NCBI RefSeq assembly: GCF_026262505.1
Contig: NC_067203.1
Location: 19,697,411 to 19,761,410 of the forward strand
DNA from: Trichomonas vaginalis G3
Lineage: Eukaryota; Parabasalia; Trichomonadida; Trichomonadidae
Direction: 5' to 3'
DNA: 64,000 nt
Under the pieces are notes generated by a model. That model did not search any database and had not been told where the DNA came from. It was given only the letters and a program-made list of their open reading frames with translations. This document shows positions 1 through 11,203 of this stretch, one piece after another. The position numbers and the translations under genes are program-made. Positions within the stretch are counted from its first letter, which is position 1; every line of letters begins with the position of its first letter.

Positions 1-1000
1 CTCTAAATAACTTATCATTTGGAGAAAGTTTCCCAGCTATCTACTGGGAACTAAAGGCTATGAGGCACTAATATATAATCAGTGCCTCATAGCCTTTAGT
101 TTGTTATTAAAAACGAGAAAACTTGTTCGAAATGCGAAATAATTGCGAACAAGTTTTCTCGTTTTAAGGAGGGAATTGTTCCTTATGATGCATACATTAT
201 AAATATGTACATCATAAGGAACAATTCCCTCTAGATAGCTGGGAAACTTTCTCTAAATAACTTATCATTTGGAGAAAGTTTCCCAGCTATCTACTGGGAA
301 CTAAAGGCTACGAGGCACTAATATATAATCAGTGCCTCATAGCCTTTAGTTTGTTATTAAAAACGAGAAAACTTGTTCGAAATGCGAAATGATTGCGAAC
401 AAGTTTTCTCGTTTTAAGGAGGGAATTGTTCCTTATGATGCATACATTATAAATATGTACATCATAAGGAACAATTCCCTCTAGATAGCTGGGAAACTTT
501 CTCTAAATAACTTATCATTTGGAGAAAGTTTCCCAGCTATCTACTGGGAACTAAAGGCTATGAGGCACTAATATATAATCAGTGCCTCATAGCCTTTAGT
601 TTGTTATTAAAAACGAGAAAACTTGTTCGAAATGCGAAATGATTGCGAACAAGTTTTCTCGTTTTAAGGAGGGAATTGTTCCTTATGATGCATACATTAT
701 AAATATGTACATCATAAGGAACAATTCCCTCTAGATAGCTGGGAAACTTTCTCTAAATAACTTATCATTTGGAGAAAGTTTCCCAGCTATCTACTGGGAA
801 CTAAAGGCTATGAGGCACTAATATATAATCAGTGCCTCATAGCCTTTAGTTTGTTATTAAAAACGAGAAAACTTGTTCGAAATGCGAAATGATTGCGAAC
901 AAGTTTTCTCGTTTTAAGGAGGGAATTGTTCCTTATGATGCATACATTATAAATATATACATCATAAGGAACAATTCCCTCTAGATAGCTAGGAAACCCT
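1..1000. repeat. Four tandem 250-bp units made of nested hairpins
   Basis: The word CTCTAAATAACTTATCATTT recurs at 1, 251, 501 and 751, so the period is exactly 250 bp; the fourth copy ends near 1000. Within each unit an outer pair (GAGAAAGTTTCCCAGCTATC and its complement) encloses three inner hairpins: one around GAGGCACTAATATATAATCA, one around ACTTGTTCG/CGAACAAGT, and one around GGAATTGTTCCTTATGATG. Copies differ by only a few bases. The array probably began before the window. Related hairpins recur at 52100-52560. Open frames through it are by-products of the repeat. Confidence 0.95.
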
Positions 1001-1504
1001 AAATTAACTATTAATCTTTGAGATATTTTTTTATTGAGGTTAATACGTTTTTCTAAATAATTAAAATGTAAAATTTTGATTGTGAACTCATCTCTAATAT
1101 TTTGGCTCCTTAATATATTTGAATCATGATCTTTGAGAAGAGTTCTCAAAAGTATTCACAAAAGCTATTTTTCCTTGAAATTTAAAAATCCTGTTTATCA
1201 TATATTACCGAATTCAATTCCCTACATATTTCAAAATATTCTATGAACATTTCAATTTTTGAAAAAAACATATTTTTTCCAAATATATTTATTATCATAT
1301 TTCTAATAATATTTCCTAAAGCGTCACTTTTTACTTCCTCGACGATTATTTCCCTCTCAAAAAATTCAATAGCTTACATTTTGACAGAACTTTATATGTC
1401 ACATAAGTAAAAGCACACAAGAAAAATATTCACTAACTTAAGAAAAAAATCATATATTTAGAGAATTATCCCTTATAATAAGATTAAAAAAAATTAAACT
1501 GTTT
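1001..1504. other. AT-rich stretch without a gene
   Basis: No convincing coding region. The word ACTTCCTCGACGATTA at 1333-1348 also occurs at 53135-53150 near the end of the foldback element there, so this stretch is probably the terminal part of the same element family that holds the 250-bp array. Confidence 0.6.
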
Positions 1505-3610
1505 TCAATCATCATCATCACCAGCTCCATAGAACTTGTGTTTGCGATAGATGACACATTTTGCAAGCCATTTGACACCACCAAGATATGACCACAAATC
1601 GCTGCCAACATCTCCACCTTGAAGACCTTTGATCAAACCATCAGGAACAATATAAGTAATTTCATCGTCGAGCATGAACCAAACTCTTCCTTTGTTGACG
1701 AAGGCAACGAAATGACCTTGATGATAAGCAATAATGGAATGTATCTTAAATACATACGTTCCATCACTGAGTTGAGTTTTGTAGTTCTTCTTGATCTCAA
1801 ATTTGTCAAAGAAGACATTTGGATCAGACCAATTCCTCTGAACGTCGACCCAGAGGAATGTTGAGATTTCATTGATATGAGAATCATCTGTGCACATTTG
1901 TTTAATTCCTTGATCAATACCTGCTGCACCAAGAGGAATGTGAAGCGAAACCGAATAGAAGCTTTCATCAGGAGTTTCAGTTTGATATTGGAATGTAACG
2001 GCAATATCTGGTTTGTTTGCTGATTCCGTAACATCATGTACAATCTTTTGAAATGTGTCATCGGCATCTTGCTGCTGGAAGTATTGCTTGCCGAGTGTTG
2101 TGATGAATTGTGAGCATGAAATTGTGTATTCCTTGTGGCGGTAGTGCAACATCTGATCATAAATTTCGGCAAGTGCTTTCACTGGCGTATATTCGACATC
2201 TCCCAAATGCTCCATTACATCTTTTCTGAAAGTATTTACGTAGAACAAAACTTGCAAAACGGCATTGACATGGCAGGTAGCTCCCTCATTATGTAATCCT
2301 GGAATTGACATTTTTGTTTCGATGTTGTAGATTGCATTTTGTGTTCTTTTAACAAGTATCTTATCAATCTTTTCATATCCAGCTAGTGGAGATGGAATCT
2401 TCATTGGAGTTTCTGGAGTTTGGAGATAAAGATCTTTTGGAACACATCTTGGCTTTGGCATTGGGCTTCCTGAACCATTTGGTTCTGGTGTTGCTGCAGC
2501 TTCTTTTTCATCTTTTGGAGTGCAAGGAAAATCGCAGTTATCCTTCTCACTGAGAGGTGTGGAATCGATGTGATAGTTATCTAAAGCAAACAATCCTTGA
2601 ACAATAAGTGGAAGATTGCCTTTTTCACCACGATATCCTATTGCCAAGACACTCCAATTACTTTTATCGCGTGCAAAGCGGCGTTCGACAATTTGGCGAT
2701 CATGTGCAATCGCATTATTGCGTTTTGTAACTTCTTCGTCATCACCTCTTTGCATAATGACGGCTGTTGGATGGTATTTCTGAATACCGATGTAACCTCT
2801 ATCTGCAAGAAGTCCTAATGCAACAGATTCAACTCCACGTTGGACATGTAAAAAATCTGAAGCTCCTGATAAATCAAATACTTTCTTATCGTGAACTGAA
2901 GCTAAAAAACTTGTATTCATGTGAATTACCTGTCCTAAAGGATTAACAAGAACTTGAACCTTCATACCATTGCAATGGTTTTTAGCATCCCATGAACTTT
3001 TACGCTCAGCAAGATCAAGAGGAACGGTAAAAGGAATAGTAGAGCTATCAACTGCAGCAACACATGTTGGAAAGTTATCGAACTCCTTGTCACAGGGAGA
3101 ATATTGTTTTGGAATGAATTCAGCAATGAAAATTGGGAACATCCTGTTTGTTGTTTTGTTAATGATTTTGCTGAGGTAACTCTGTTTCAAACTAACAATT
3201 CCTGACATTTTTTGCAATGGAAGATAAGTGCAATAGTAAGTTAATGTTAGGAATAACGCATCTAATGGATCACAACCGTTTTTCCGACCGCGTCTGGATG
3301 AAAACTCATGCTCGCGAACAACATCAACTAAATACAAGAGTTGATCCAAAGAAAAGTTACAAAGGTCTTTGACATTTAAGATTGGGTGTGCCTCAAGGAA
3401 TTTTTGTAAGCTAAACTTTCTGACAACTTTAAATTCTTCGGCATTAGCTGGTGCTTGATTTTCATCTTCACTTGCGGGCTCTGATTCATCAAGATAAGCT
3501 AAGTGCATTTGCATTCTCACGATTTCCTTAGATCGGGTTTTGGACTTCTGGATATCATCCAAGAACTCGGAATCATCCTTGTACTCCATTAATGAAAGTG
3601 ATATGAACAT
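1505..3610 (-). CDS. DDE transposase domain fused to ubiquitin-specific protease (USP) domain
   Basis: A single open frame of 701 codons. Residues ~65-345 look like a DDE_Tnp_4 (Harbinger/IS5-type) transposase, with the acidic triad visible as D188 (VDSS), D270 (ADRGY) and E309 (VERRF). A proline- and charge-rich linker (~350-410) leads to a USP/UCH peptidase of the USP7/47 kind at ~430-690: the Cys box GLHNEGATCHVNAVLQ with Cys446, a QQDADDTF segment, and the His box HQGHFVAF with His633 followed by Asp648/649. A USP cleaves ubiquitin from proteins. Both active sites look intact, so this is either a host gene made from a transposase or a transposon gene that captured a deubiquitinase. The ATG at 3610 gives the longest frame, but the ATG at 3589 (residue 8) follows an initiator-like motif by a few bases and is the likelier start. 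The tail is four aspartates. Confidence 0.85.
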   Translation of the reverse strand: MFISLSLMEYKDDSEFLDDIQKSKTRSKEIVRMQMHLAYLDESEPASEDENQAPANAEEFKVVRKFSLQKFLEAHPILNVKDLCNFSLDQLLYLVDVVREHEFSSRRGRKNGCDPLDALFLTLTYYCTYLPLQKMSGIVSLKQSYLSKIINKTTNRMFPIFIAEFIPKQYSPCDKEFDNFPTCVAAVDSSTIPFTVPLDLAERKSSWDAKNHCNGMKVQVLVNPLGQVIHMNTSFLASVHDKKVFDLSGASDFLHVQRGVESVALGLLADRGYIGIQKYHPTAVIMQRGDDEEVTKRNNAIAHDRQIVERRFARDKSNWSVLAIGYRGEKGNLPLIVQGLFALDNYHIDSTPLSEKDNCDFPCTPKDEKEAAATPEPNGSGSPMPKPRCVPKDLYLQTPETPMKIPSPLAGYEKIDKILVKRTQNAIYNIETKMSIPGLHNEGATCHVNAVLQVLFYVNTFRKDVMEHLGDVEYTPVKALAEIYDQMLHYRHKEYTISCSQFITTLGKQYFQQQDADDTFQKIVHDVTESANKPDIAVTFQYQTETPDESFYSVSLHIPLGAAGIDQGIKQMCTDDSHINEISTFLWVDVQRNWSDPNVFFDKFEIKKNYKTQLSDGTYVFKIHSIIAYHQGHFVAFVNKGRVWFMLDDEITYIVPDGLIKGLQGGDVGSDLWSYLGGVKWLAKCVIYRKHKFYGAGDDDD
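3590..3601 (-). promoter_or_regulatory. Initiator-like motif before the USP-fusion gene
   Basis: The minus strand reads TCACTTTCATTA directly before the ATG at 3589. It fits the trichomonad initiator pattern TCA(C/T)(T/A), which usually lies within about 20 bases of the start codon. It favours the downstream of the two possible starts. This is an inference from pattern and spacing. Confidence 0.5.
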
Positions 3611-4288
3611 TTCTTCTAAGAGTTTTCATTCAATTCATGTTTTTAAGAAGTTAGTGAATTAATTTTCATATCTCAGAAATTCGAAAAATAGTTGTTTAAC
3701 ACAAAAATTGATCAAATGCTTCTCTAATTATCTAAATAGCTAAAATTGTAAATTCAAGATATTTGACACAAATTCAATTTTGACGGTTTGAAACAGTGCG
3801 TTTATTCTTCCGTTTATTTCTAAAAGCATAGCATTTTTATTAAATATGATTCTAATAATATTTTTGGATTAAACAGATATATGTGGTCAATTCTATTGAT
3901 TTTTTTTCCACTCGGAATACATTTTTAAGATATGTAATTTGATTCCACTACTATCAAATGATTAATGCATATAAAAAAAGCAATTACATTTAAAAAAACG
4001 AACTATTGAAAAATTGACAGTTGACGGTATAGTTTCAATTTTTTGAATTGATATCGACTATTTTAAAAATGAAACTCTTTTGGAGTTTTTTATGCATCAA
4101 AAGGTATTAGTATACACATATATATAAGATCTAGTAATTCGGTTAAGCATTGAAGGTAATTCAAAGGTTTAGATTTTGATATTTGTTTTGTTTGAATACT
4201 CTACATGTATATTTAGACTTCATACAAAGTTCCAAAGGTCTATAAACATAGAAAAAATTTAGGATATGGTAATAAATTTGGTTCGTAA
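3611..4288. other. AT-rich intergenic stretch
   Basis: No gene seen between the USP-fusion gene and the Maverick. The last six bases (TCGTAA, 4283-4288) are the left copy of the Maverick target-site duplication. Confidence 0.6.
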
Positions 4289-4844
4289 AGTAGTATATAT
4301 GACGGGTTGTGTGACTTTTTTTGTAAACGTAAGAATTCATACAATATCGAGCGATTTTGTATCATTTTTTTTAACATATGAAGTAAAAAATGTATGATTC
4401 TTACGGTTTTTATTCTCACGTTTTTGAATAAATCAAGATTTAAAAAATTTTCAAAATTGTAAGACATTTACACTCAGCCCATACATAATGAAATAAAAAA
4501 TAAAAAAATAAAAAAATAAACGAGAAAAATTCATGTCTCACATTTTTGAAGAACTGAGGTGCTACCATGTTACCAGGTCACCAGGTTAATTAACTTCTTT
4601 TAAAAATGATGACAACATGACATTTTGACAACAGGTACGAAAGGAGGTATAAATATAATGGAGTCATAATCAAAGACCTCATAAACGAGAAAAAGAAATT
4701 GAAATTAATGATTATTTGAATTTATGAAATCAATTATTTGATTCATTCTTTCTTCAATCTCTTCTATTCTTTTTGTTAAATCATCAATTTTCATTAATGA
4801 GGTGATTCTTGATTGAGGAATAGATTTTAAACTAATCACTCCTT
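4289..4844. repeat. Left terminal inverted repeat of the Maverick
   Basis: About 556 bp matching 23852-24407 in reverse complement, with no differences noticed by eye. It contains one copy of the AGGTCACC iteron block (about 4540-4635). An open frame on its minus strand is mirrored in the other repeat and is taken as non-coding. Confidence 0.93.
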
Positions 4845-4879
4845 ACATTTATGAATAATTTATTTTTATTTTGTATGAA

Positions 4880-5992
4880 ATGAGCGTCAAGACTAACGAC
4901 GTAAAAACATTAGGATTCACAAACGAGGAAATAAAGGATATATTAGAGGAGGCGGGTTATGAAGTTAGTAAATATTATTTAAGAAATTGTCAAAAATTTG
5001 CCGAGTTTTTAAATGAGTTTGATTATGATGGAAAAATGAATAAAGATGATGTTATAAATTTCTTATATCCCACATCTGAAGAAGAAAAACCTAAAGAACC
5101 TGATGTTTTCCCTGAATATTATGAAGAACGGATTAAAGATGATGAATACGATGAAATTGAAATTGAAAGACTGAAAAAAATAAGAGATGAAATAGATGAA
5201 AAAATTAAGGAATTAAGAGAAGTTGAAAAATATAATGAGAATGAAGTAGAGGGTTTAATGAATATCCCAGCTTCAGAATCAGAAGTTCAAAAATCACATG
5301 AGGAAAGATATAAAAATTACTTTTTGGAATCTACTAAAAATTTATTAGATGGTGATATTGACGAAACACTTTCAGAAGAAGGCACAAAATTTATTCATAA
5401 ACATAAGCTTCAGTTTATTGACGATGGAGATTATCCATGTATATTACTTTCACCTCCTCTTGATTCTGAAAAATTCAAAAAAGCACTGAAAAATGTAACA
5501 TATGCAACAAATACGATTAAGAAAGAAGATCATGATATTTACACAAATTATTATTTAAATAAATGTACAGGTGTTGATAAAGTTTTTGATTTGTTAGATA
5601 AAATATCAAAAGAAACAATTGGTACATATAAAATTTTATGCGATTGTGGTTTCATTGTTGAAGATACCGTTGATGTTTCATATGAAAGAACAGCTCCGAA
5701 GGAGGACGAAGTGGAAAGATCTATTCCATTCGTTATTAAGAACATAAAAGATATGAAAACCTATAAACATTATATTTATTCATTCATTTCAGAAAAAATG
5801 GAAGCAACACATAAATCATCTCGTCATCATTTCATAGCTATTCACACATTCCTTTTCAAAGTTGTGAAATTAAATAAGACAGGAATTAGATTTAATGTAT
5901 CAGGTTACGCATTCTTGAGTAAATTAAAATGTATTCGTCACGTTGCAGATGATAAAAATTTGTGTGTTCTTAATTCATTTTATGGACTTTAG
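4880..5992 (+). CDS. Maverick hypothetical protein, 371 aa, upstream of polymerase B
   Basis: The frame opens with the in-frame ATG at 4880 (MSVKTNDVKTLGF); earlier in-frame codons are not ATG. A run rich in lysine and glutamate around residues 65-130 (EIEIERLKKIRDEIDEKIKE) looks like a coiled coil. No catalytic domain was recognised in the rest; the last ~45 residues contain CIRHVADDKNLCVLNSFYGL. It follows the left terminal repeat by about 35 bases, is preceded by the TATTTTTATT leader common to genes of this element, and is followed closely by the polymerase region. It could be part of the polymerase module or a separate accessory protein. Function unknown. Confidence 0.6.
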   Translation: MSVKTNDVKTLGFTNEEIKDILEEAGYEVSKYYLRNCQKFAEFLNEFDYDGKMNKDDVINFLYPTSEEEKPKEPDVFPEYYEERIKDDEYDEIEIERLKKIRDEIDEKIKELREVEKYNENEVEGLMNIPASESEVQKSHEERYKNYFLESTKNLLDGDIDETLSEEGTKFIHKHKLQFIDDGDYPCILLSPPLDSEKFKKALKNVTYATNTIKKEDHDIYTNYYLNKCTGVDKVFDLLDKISKETIGTYKILCDCGFIVEDTVDVSYERTAPKEDEVERSIPFVIKNIKDMKTYKHYIYSFISEKMEATHKSSRHHFIAIHTFLFKVVKLNKTGIRFNVSGYAFLSKLKCIRHVADDKNLCVLNSFYGL

Positions 5993-6071
5993 CCCTGGAC
6001 TCTCTGAGTCTCGGACTTTAAAAAAAATAAACTTTATTTTTATTTATTTTTTAATTTTTATTCTTACATAA

Positions 6072-9000
6072 ATGAACAAAAATGGAACAGCTAAAATGAA
6101 TGATAATCAAATAAGAGCCGAAGGTAGAAGGTTATTTAAACGCTTCTATAACATTCCTGATGGTGTTAATCCTAAAACTCGTAGAAGTTATTTAAATGAA
6201 GCCATAGATGCATATGAAGGATTTGACATTTCATCAGAAAGTGAGAGGTTAGCAAGAATGTTAAACGTTAATATTGATTTTTATTATTGTGACCCTCAAC
6301 CAGAAGACGTAGACATTAACAAGGTAGACTTTCCATTAGTGGAATCAATAATGATAGATCCAGAATTTGAAACAGTAAATATTTTATTAACACAGAGTCC
6401 ATGTGGAAAACTTCACGCTGACAGAATTACAGACGTTGAAGCACTCACAGGATATAAAGTTTGCCCCTTTTGCAAAGAAGAAGTATATTCTATCCGTGAT
6501 GATCCAGAAAGGAAAAACCAAAGAAGATTTTTAAAGCATTGTGAGAAATGTAAAGAAAATAATGGAAGATTAATTCAAGACGTTCAATTGCAAAACACAC
6601 AACAACCATATGCACCACATATCACGAAACAGAAGATATATCAATGGCTATTAGCACATAATTTGCAGGAATATTATAAACCAACAAGATATTATATTAC
6701 TTTTGACTTCGAAACATTAGAGACTAAAGAAGAACTTCAACTTTCTGAATGTGCAACTTTGAACGCTTACTTAAAACCATTTATGGTATCATCAACTGTC
6801 AAAATAAAGCCGCAAAGCGGCGAGGTCGTAGACCGTGATAAAACATTTACGAGGAATTTTTGCTTAACATCAAGTGATTCGTTCATCTCTGATTGGATTG
6901 AATTTTTATTTTCAACCTGTTCATTAGTTGCTAAATCAAATATTGAACAATATGAAGAATTAATGAATACATTAAATGAGAAACAAAAGGAAGCAATGAA
7001 AGAGCTTTTAGATGAAGAATTTAATAAAGTGAATATCATTGGTTTTAATTCGGGAAAGTTTGATTTAAATTTAATTCTTCGTGATTTAAATACTGCAAAA
7101 TGGAAGATAAAATCAATGCTGGGTTCTTCTTCTCAATTTAAGCAAGTCATAGTAAAGAAAACAAACTGTCCATATGAATTAAGATTTATTGACATCAGAA
7201 ATTATATAGCGGGTGGAACATTAGACCAATTCACTCAAGATTTCGGAAACAATAAATCACGTGTTAAATCCTTTTTCCCATATCAATTCATCACATGGGA
7301 GAATTACGAAGATGAATTATATAAAAGGAACCATTCACTCAAGATTCATTTTATTCAGCATTAACACAAGAAACAATATCCGATTCAGATTATCAAATAT
7401 ATCTCAATGATGCTAAAAATTTTGAGAATAGATTAGAATATTTTATTCATTATTGCAATAAAGACGTTGAAATTATGATTGACCCAATTGATAAAATTAT
7501 TGAAGAAACATTTGTTTATAAAATTGACATGCTCCATAATCTTTCATTATCATCTAATGCATCAATGATTCGTTACGCGTTAGCATATAAGAACTTCAAT
7601 CCTAACGAAACATATCCAGAAGAAGAAAATGTGGAATCAAGTTTTGAATTAACAAAAAAGTATTGGAAATATAAAATTGATTCATATAAGAAACAAGATG
7701 AAAAGGCGAAAAGAGATACCAAAAACAATGTTTCAATGGATGACTATCAATATTTTCACGATTTAATCCTTTCATCTAAATGCAAAATGTGTGGTAAAGC
7801 TTTCACATATGCAAATAAACCAACATTAGATAGGATAGATAATGAAAAACCACATACCAAAGAAAATTGTCAGTTAATGTGTTGTTATTGCAATGTCGTA
7901 AAATCAAATAAAGATGAAGATGTTCAACGTTTAAGAATCAATTTAAGAAATTACGCATTAAAAAATAATTTACCAATGACTTTAGATTCAGTTGAAGCTT
8001 ATCACATTCTCCGTAATGGAATTACTGGTGGTTTATCAAATGTTCAACATAGAGTAAATCTTAAAGGAATCACGCACATTAATAAACTTTCATATAATCC
8101 AGAAACTAAAACTGTATCAAATGAGGACACCACCAACATTATGACTCATTTCGTTGGAGTTGACTTTAATTCATTATATCCTTCATCATTTTCATCTAAT
8201 CCTCATGATTTCATTCAATATACTGACCATAAAATGTATATGCCGGGAAGATTGAATGGTGTTATCATTTGTGATACAGCAACAAAGAAAGCAAAAGCAC
8301 TGGGAATAATTAAGAAGAAAAATACTTTATTCGTTGCTGAAGTAAAGGGTCACATTGATGAAAAATACATTAATGATTACATAAACTTTTTACCGATAAT
8401 AAGAAACTTAGATATTATCACAGATGAAAAAACAATTGGCAGTTTTATGTATAATTACATGAAATCAAACAATCTACCGTTGACCAGAAACAGAGAAAAT
8501 TAACTCAATTAGCATCAACACACAACCAATATCAACCATTTTCTTCTTATTATCTTTGGTATCTAATAGACAGATTTCATTTTATCATCGATGATATTCA
8601 ATCAATTTTAACATTTACGAAAAATACTTGTTTTAATGAATTTGCGAACAAATTTATGAACGAAAGACAAAAGGCTGAATTAGAAGGAAATAAAGGAAAA
8701 AGTTTATTTTGCAAAATTTCACTTAATGGATCATATGGTTACGATGCAATGAATACACAAAATTACGCAAAGACTAAAATAATGAATGCACAGAAGTCAC
8801 GCGTTGCATGTATGTCAAATAAGTTTAAAAACATAAGAGAAATAGGTGAAGATACATATCAAGTGATGCTCAAAGATAGATTTTATAGATGTGATACATG
8901 TTTACAAGAGGCATTTTTCACTTTAGATAATGCTAAATACTGGTATTTGGTTTTCATTTATGATTTTATGTATAAATGCATGGATGTTAATCGTTTTCAT

Positions 9001-9540
9001 TTCATTGAAGGTGATACCGATTCATCTTATTGGGCAATCGCTGGCGATCCAAATCTTCCTAACACTCAAGCATTTCAGGCGATTGTTACTGATAAAAAAT
9101 TTTATGATAAAAACATTTTCAAATTCGCACCTTTTGATTTCTTCTGTTTTGATGAGAAATTTAAACCTAAATTAAAGAATAAAGCTGAAGAAAAAGCACA
9201 TGAGAAGAAGTTATTGGGTTTAGCAATTGAGAAACAAGGTGATAACATGGTTGCTTTATGCCCCAAGTGTTATACATCATTCAACGGTTCAATTGATGGA
9301 AGTGATTTTAAAAAGATTGCACAAAAAATGAAAGGTGTTAGTTTACGACAAAATAAACAATTAACACCTAAAAATTATTTGGATATAATAAATGATAAAG
9401 TGATATTTGATGGTCAGAATATTAATTTACAACTTAAAAACGGGTCAATGACTCGCTTAACAATTGGTAAGACTGCATTAACAGGGTCACACACTAAGGC
9501 TGTATGTTGTGAAAATGGATGTTGTATGCCATTTATTTAA
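6072..9540 (+). pseudogene. Maverick DNA polymerase B region, broken
   Basis: Family B, protein-primed type DNA polymerase region, which would copy the element. Visible marks in order are an exonuclease site FDFETLE, a second exonuclease motif FNSGKFDLN, an HNH-like zinc motif around 7781-7910 (CxxC, LDRIDN, H, NCQLMCCYCN), palm motif A DFNSLYPS, motif B KISLNGSYG and motif C GDTDSSYW. Polintons normally carry such a polymerase, often with a small endonuclease VII-like zinc insert between exonuclease and palm. The region is broken, with about two breaks. A 25-bp double-hairpin insert (6810-6834) lies within it. Confidence 0.9.
6810..6834 (+). repeat. Double-hairpin mini-element in the polymerase B region
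   Basis: Two tiny perfect hairpins in a row: CCGC-AAA-GCGG, then CGA, then GGTC-GTA-GACC. The identical 25 bases recur, reversed, at 18187-18211 in an unrelated gene. In both they read as PQSGEVVD in the gene's frame. GC content is far above the surroundings. Confidence 0.85.
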
Positions 9541-9666
9541 TACAATTTAAAATTTTATTTTTAATGAAATGCCACAGAAGAGACAAAAGGAACTGTTAAT
9601 GATGGTTTTGATACTATGATTCAAAGAGGCGGGCACCCTTAAAACACTTATTTTATTTTTATATAA

Positions 9667-10257
9667 ATGAATAGCGTAGATTTAAAAAATTTAATTTATG
9701 ATTTAGTACTTAATCAAAATTTTCTTAGTTATTATGAATTAAAATCATATCTCCAAAAATATGATAACAATATAACGGGTGATGATATGGAATATTATTA
9801 TCCATATTATAAAAATGAAATTTTGAAATATCATGATAAAATAATTTCTAAAATTAAAGACAAAATTAAAAATAATGAATATACAAAGGGAAAAACTAAA
9901 TCACAACTTAAACAGTTGAAAGATTTCAAAAATAAAGTATTAACAGAAGAAGATATTGATGAATTATATAAATTATATAATCCTGAGCCGCAAAAGCCAA
10001 AGGAACAAAAACAAAAGGTGCAAAACACCCAGGTCCTTCAGACCATAAATGAAGCACAAGCTTTAATTTATGATTCATTAGTTAAACCATATTCAGCCCG
10101 ACTTTTAAATGAAGATCAACTTTTGGAATTCATCCTTCAACATAAACTCGAAGCGGGAAAGTATATCAAACCTTTATATACAGCATATTTAAAACAAATG
10201 AATAGAATACATCCAGAATTAATGAAGGGGAATGAAATCCAAAATCAAAGCAGATAA
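9667..10257 (+). CDS. Maverick hypothetical basic protein, 196 aa
   Basis: An open frame from ATG 9667, preceded by the TTATTTTTAT leader. The N-terminal half is helical-looking and lysine-rich (KIISKIKDKIKNNEYTKGK), then comes a proline/glutamine/lysine hinge (PEPQKPKEQKQK) and a leucine-rich C-terminal part. The hinge holds the peptide NTQVLQTI, whose DNA is nearly identical to a piece of the fibre gene at about 17544-17570, with a small GGTC/GACC hairpin in both. It lies directly before the integrase region and might belong to it functionally. No family recognised. Confidence 0.5.
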   Translation: MNSVDLKNLIYDLVLNQNFLSYYELKSYLQKYDNNITGDDMEYYYPYYKNEILKYHDKIISKIKDKIKNNEYTKGKTKSQLKQLKDFKNKVLTEEDIDELYKLYNPEPQKPKEQKQKVQNTQVLQTINEAQALIYDSLVKPYSARLLNEDQLLEFILQHKLEAGKYIKPLYTAYLKQMNRIHPELMKGNEIQNQSR

Positions 10258-10259
10258 AA

Positions 10260-11183
10260 TTAAACCACTTGCAACACCAAAACCTCCAACGACAGTACCT
10301 CCTCCTCCTTCAGTTAATCCTTCATCATTCACTTTATTATATCCATTTCAAACATTAAAGAAGCAAAAATTTTAAAAAGGATTTCAAGATATTAAATAAA
10401 CCAATTGACCCGAAAATTCAACCGTTAAAGGAAAAATTTAGTCGCCCTTCATTTGCTCCATATCCATATTCATACGAAATCGATCATCTGGAATATTCAA
10501 AAGGAAACGTTACTTATTTATTTGCCATTAACATTAACACTAGATATTTATATTGCATTCCAGTGAAAGGGAAAACAAAACAGGAAACAAGAAGAGCTAT
10601 TCAATACTTACTAGATCATGAAAGAGTAGATAATATAAGGGGTGATGGTGATAAAGGATTTCAGGCAGCTATGACTCATTATTTCCCACAAATTAATTTT
10701 TACTTCTCATCCTCTCCATATACGTTTCATAATAAAATAGTTGATGCGGTAATGAGAACTCTTAGAGATGCGTTAGGGGTTAACGGTCAGATATACTGGG
10801 ATGAAAATCATGACTCCATCATACAGCAGTTAGTATATTATTACAATAATACATGGCATAGAACTATTAACATGAAACCAGTGGAAATGAAAAATGATAT
10901 TTCAAAAGAATGGGGATATATTAGAAAGCAAATGGAAAGGTTAAATGATGTTAAACGTGAACAAATTAATTCGGGGCTCATGAATTTTAAACAGGGGGAT
11001 AAAGTTTTGATTCATCTCGATTATGGAAAAACTAATAAATCAATGACAAAAAGAAGACGAAGATTTGACACAATAGCTGAATTTGTTAGATATATTAACG
11101 GCAATGCATTAGTTGAAGTTGACAATAAATTAATAGAAATTCCGATTTATTTTATTACTCCATTATATTTAAATAATATTTAA
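10260..11183 (+). pseudogene. Maverick retroviral-type (rve) integrase region, broken
   Basis: A stretch resembling the integrase core and C-terminal part of Maverick c-integrases: an early acidic site DHLEYSKGNVTYLFAI, a following DGDKGFQAAM segment, the helix IVDAVMRTLRDALG, a YYNNTWHRTINMKP stretch like that after the last catalytic acid in rve integrases, and a chromo/SH3-like basic tail (FKQGDKVLIH, KSMTKRRRRFD). The enzyme would join the element's ends to target DNA and leave the 6-bp duplication. Broken, about one or two breaks. No ATG start was found for the main open part. Confidence 0.8.
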
Positions 11184-11203
11184 TTTTTTTTATTTCGTAA
11201 GAA

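Noticed and set aside
829-1149. 106-codon frame over the last 250-bp unit, and the similar frame at 52131-52334
   Set aside because: They resemble each other only because the underlying hairpins are related; half of each is hairpin stem, and neither has protein-like features.
4240-4467. Frame across the left Maverick end, mirrored at 24229-24483
   Set aside because: It lies in both terminal repeats and crosses the element border into different flanks, so the two predicted proteins end differently; no leader motif.
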